NCBI GenBank assembly: GCA_016936785.1
Contig: JAFGXE010000056.1
Location: forward strand, 1-6,797
Reading direction: 5' to 3'
Source: Alphaproteobacteria bacterium
GTDB lineage: Bacteria; Pseudomonadota; Alphaproteobacteria; Rs-D84; NBLK01
DNA: 6,797 nt
Shown piece by piece: positions 4,874 through 6,797 of this stretch. The translations under genes and the position numbers were made by a program. A model generated the notes under the pieces. It did no database searches and was not told where the DNA came from. It was given only the letters and a program-made list of their open reading frames with translations. Within the stretch, counting starts at the first letter, position 1. Every line of letters starts with the position of its first letter.

Positions 4874-6406
4874 TTATTCTTCGACGTTTTCAATTTTAGC
4901 ACCTTTAAACAGTGCAATTGTCTCTGAAACGAGTGAGTCTTTTTGAGCATTCTCAATTTTCTCTTCCGAAAGCGTAGCAGAGTTTGTTTCTGGAATCAAC
5001 TCGATAATCCAATCTAGTTGTGTTTGGTTTTTTAAGAAATTCTTGAGACGTTTTTGAATATCACGTGCTTTATCATCAAGACACATTACAATTTTGCCTG
5101 TTTCAAAAGAATCAATCCGTGCTTCGTTTTGAAGAACAGAAGCAAGAAGCATTTCTTTTTGAGCACAGAGAGTTTTACAAACATCTTCTAAAGAGTTAAG
5201 TGTCACTGTTTTTTTCTCATCTTTTAATTGGGTTATTTCCGCAGTGTTTTCAGTTTTTTGTGAGGGGATTTGTGTTGTTGTTTGGATTGTTTCAGAAGAT
5301 AAATAAGCAACACGAACGCAGAGCATATCAAATATAGCATGTGCGTTTTCAGAGGATTTTAGATCTTCAATTCCTTTGAGTAAGAGTTGCCAAAGGCGTG
5401 CAAAAACAACATAAGAGAATTTCTGAGCACGTTCTCGCAAAAGATTTTGTTCTTCCGGGTTTGCCGTAAGAGCTTCAACAGAATCTGGATTCGATTTTGT
5501 TTGGGTAAGACGGTAAACAAAATCTAGAAGGTCTGAAATAAGTGTTTTAGGATTTCCTCCTTGTGCAACAAATGTTTTTGTTAGTTCAAAACTTTCTGTG
5601 ACTTTATTTTCTACAAGCGAATCGAAAAGTGCAACGACTGTTTTTGTTGATGTGCGTCCGAGCATTTCAGTAATTTTTTGAACTGTAATTTTTTCTTTGT
5701 GAGAAAGCGCAATGGCTTGATCGAGAAGAGACATGCCATCTCGCGCAGAGCCATCTGCTTCACGTGCAATAAGATGAAGGGCGTCAAGATCAATATCAAT
5801 TCCTTCTTTTTTGGCGACATCACCATAGTAATTTTGAAGGACATTGATTGAAATGCGGGGTAAATTAAAACGTTGGCAACGTGAAAGAATTGTTATCGGA
5901 ACTTTTTGAAGCTCAGTTGTTGCCAAAATAAAAATAACATGTTCTGGAGGTTCTTCAAGTGTTTTGAGCATGGCATTAAAAGCGCTTGTTGAGAGCATGT
6001 GAACTTCGTCAATGATATATATTTTATAACGTGCAGCAACAGGACGATATCGAGATTCATCTAAAATAGAACGCATATTGTCGACACCCGTATGAGACGC
6101 TGCATCTAGTTCAATGACGTCCATGTGACGACTTTCGGAAATGGCTTGGCAGTTTTCGCAAACACCACAAGGGGTTGCTGTAGGGAGTGTGTTCTTGCCA
6201 TCTACGCCAAGGCAATTAAGGGACTTTGCAAAGATGCGAGCGGTGGAGGTTTTTCCCACTCCACGAATGCCGGTAAAGATATATCCATGCGCAATTTTCC
6301 CAGATGAAATGGCGTTTGTGAGTGTGCGTGTAAGCACCTCTTGGCCTTTCAAATCAGTCAATGTTTGTGGGCGCGTTTTTAAGGATAGCGGTATATGTCT
6401 GGTCAT
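4874..6406 (-). CDS. dnaX: DNA polymerase III subunit gamma/tau
   Basis: DnaX is the AAA+ motor of the clamp loader and links polymerase cores at the replication fork. In this 510-residue protein, the Walker A GIRGVGKTS is at 46-54 and the zinc-binding Cys are 65, 80, 83 and 86. Walker B DEVH is at 133-136, sensor 1 LATTE at 161-165, the arginine-finger SRC at 175-177, and sensor 2 GSARD at 219-223. The oligomerisation domain (about 245-365) precedes a variable linker (about 374-400). A shortened C-terminal tau domain (about 401-510) makes it smaller than E. coli tau (643). The start fits the family, since LKTRPQTLTDLKGQ follows within 10 residues. The ATG directly abuts the Nudix TAA stop (TAAATG), implying coupled translation. 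An A7 run at codons 398-400 could yield a short gamma-like form. Confidence 0.97.
   Translation of the reverse strand: MTRHIPLSLKTRPQTLTDLKGQEVLTRTLTNAISSGKIAHGYIFTGIRGVGKTSTARIFAKSLNCLGVDGKNTLPTATPCGVCENCQAISESRHMDVIELDAASHTGVDNMRSILDESRYRPVAARYKIYIIDEVHMLSTSAFNAMLKTLEEPPEHVIFILATTELQKVPITILSRCQRFNLPRISINVLQNYYGDVAKKEGIDIDLDALHLIAREADGSARDGMSLLDQAIALSHKEKITVQKITEMLGRTSTKTVVALFDSLVENKVTESFELTKTFVAQGGNPKTLISDLLDFVYRLTQTKSNPDSVEALTANPEEQNLLRERAQKFSYVVFARLWQLLLKGIEDLKSSENAHAIFDMLCVRVAYLSSETIQTTTQIPSQKTENTAEITQLKDEKKTVTLNSLEDVCKTLCAQKEMLLASVLQNEARIDSFETGKIVMCLDDKARDIQKRLKNFLKNQTQLDWIIELIPETNSATLSEEKIENAQKDSLVSETIALFKGAKIENVEE
5196..5215 (-). other. Possible slippage site in dnaX giving a gamma-like product
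   Basis: Codons 398-400 read AAA AAA ACA, an uninterrupted run of seven A (5209-5215). After a -1 ribosomal shift, or one extra A in the mRNA, translation would read Asn-Ser-Asp-Thr and stop at TAA (5196-5198), giving about 403 residues. The site lies just after the clamp-loader domains, where E. coli dnaX also shifts to make gamma. There is no perfect X XXY YYZ heptamer in frame, and no strong downstream hairpin was seen. Confidence 0.3.
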
Positions 6407-6797
6407 TTAAATTATTCCCATTTCTGTTAAAATCTTTTTTGGAAAATCGGCGAGCAATCCTTTTTCATTCAGTTTCGCGATTTCTTCTTTTGAGAAAAAC
6501 TGAGGGTCTTTGCAGTCGTCATCTCCTTGAAGGATTCCACTTTTATAGTCTGCTGTAAAGACAAAGACAATCGCGTGAGGGGCCTGTTTCTTTTCTGGAA
6601 AGAGATGCTCATCAACTTTAAAAAGTTTGATATTTTGAATTTCAATATTTGCTTCTTCTTTGACTTCCCGTTTGAAACAATCTTCAATTTTTTCTAAGAA
6701 CTCAAGCGTGCCACCGACCGTAAAATATTTCCCGTTTGATTTGGAGTGTTCTTTTTTTTGACGGATACCCAATAAGTATTTTCCCTCTTTTTGAATG
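6407..6797 (-). CDS. Nudix hydrolase (5' end beyond window)
   Basis: Nudix enzymes hydrolyse nucleoside diphosphates linked to another group, using metal held by the Nudix box. The 129 complete codons here contain the box at 6644-6712: GTLEFLEKIEDCFK then REVKEEANI. It fits G-x5-E-x7-REUxEE, but the conserved Gly after EE is Asn. The catalytic Arg-Glu and Glu-Glu are intact. Upstream, IQKEGKYLLGIRQ reads as the usual first strands, and VFVFTADY and PQFFSKEEIAKL are typical later elements. The frame stays open to the window edge, so the TTG at 6772 is not the start and only a few N-terminal residues are missing. Its TAA directly abuts the dnaX ATG. The substrate cannot be deduced; a nucleotide-pool role beside dnaX would be guesswork. 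Confidence 0.85.
   Translation of the reverse strand, partial: IQKEGKYLLGIRQKKEHSKSNGKYFTVGGTLEFLEKIEDCFKREVKEEANIEIQNIKLFKVDEHLFPEKKQAPHAIVFVFTADYKSGILQGDDDCKDPQFFSKEEIAKLNEKGLLADFPKKILTEMGII

Noticed and set aside
6141..6410. Plus-strand open frame antisense to the dnaX start
   Set aside because: It is fully covered by the Walker A and zinc region of dnaX, which is conserved; no support for a second gene.
6407..6772. TTG at 6772 as the Nudix start
   Set aside because: The frame continues to the window edge and the upstream residues (IQKEGKYLL) form the expected first strand of a Nudix domain.

Overview
The window looks like chromosomal DNA of an AT-rich alphaproteobacterium. This rests on an SspB of the alphaproteobacterial type (C-terminal SLDLFRK tail), a BrnA-like domain of a kind common in that class, and alphaproteobacterial-looking RsmA, RsmE, DnaX and YbaB. 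The low GC, lysine-rich coding and scattered palindromic intergenic repeats would suit a host-associated lineage (Rickettsiales or Holosporales-like), but that last step is inference. No rRNA, tRNA, CRISPR array, transposase or phage gene was seen.

Layout. Positions 1-3045 are a minus-strand run: rsmA, then rsmE (4-base overlap), then sspB (32-base gap), then a large gene open at the left edge (32-base gap). At 3046-3140 lies a compact divergent promoter region, and 3141-4244 is a plus-strand outer-membrane beta-barrel protein closed by a strong terminator. Positions 4291-4530 are non-coding and hold degenerate repeats plus the terminator of the next minus-strand operon. Positions 4547-6797 carry that operon, read right to left: a Nudix hydrolase (open at the right edge), dnaX and ybaB, without the recR that often follows.

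How the genes relate. rsmA and rsmE both modify 16S rRNA and are translationally coupled. sspB supplies a ClpXP protease adaptor. dnaX and ybaB form the familiar clamp-loader/nucleoid-protein pair.

The most unusual gene is at the left edge. One unbroken frame of at least 363 codons joins an N-terminal BrnA-type ribbon-helix-helix DNA-binding segment to a MurA-like fold in which the residues matching the MurA catalytic Lys, Cys and Asp are all replaced. I read it as a candidate DNA-binding pseudoenzyme, perhaps a cell-wall-precursor sensor and regulator. It is not in the ORF list because it has no stop inside the window.

A second pattern is promoter placement. In front of rsmA, sspB and the fusion gene, sigma70-like -35/-10 boxes with 17-18 base spacing end 6-7 bases before the ATG, with no Shine-Dalgarno sequence. 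This suggests leaderless mRNAs, whereas rsmE, ybaB and the outer-membrane gene have clear Shine-Dalgarno sites.
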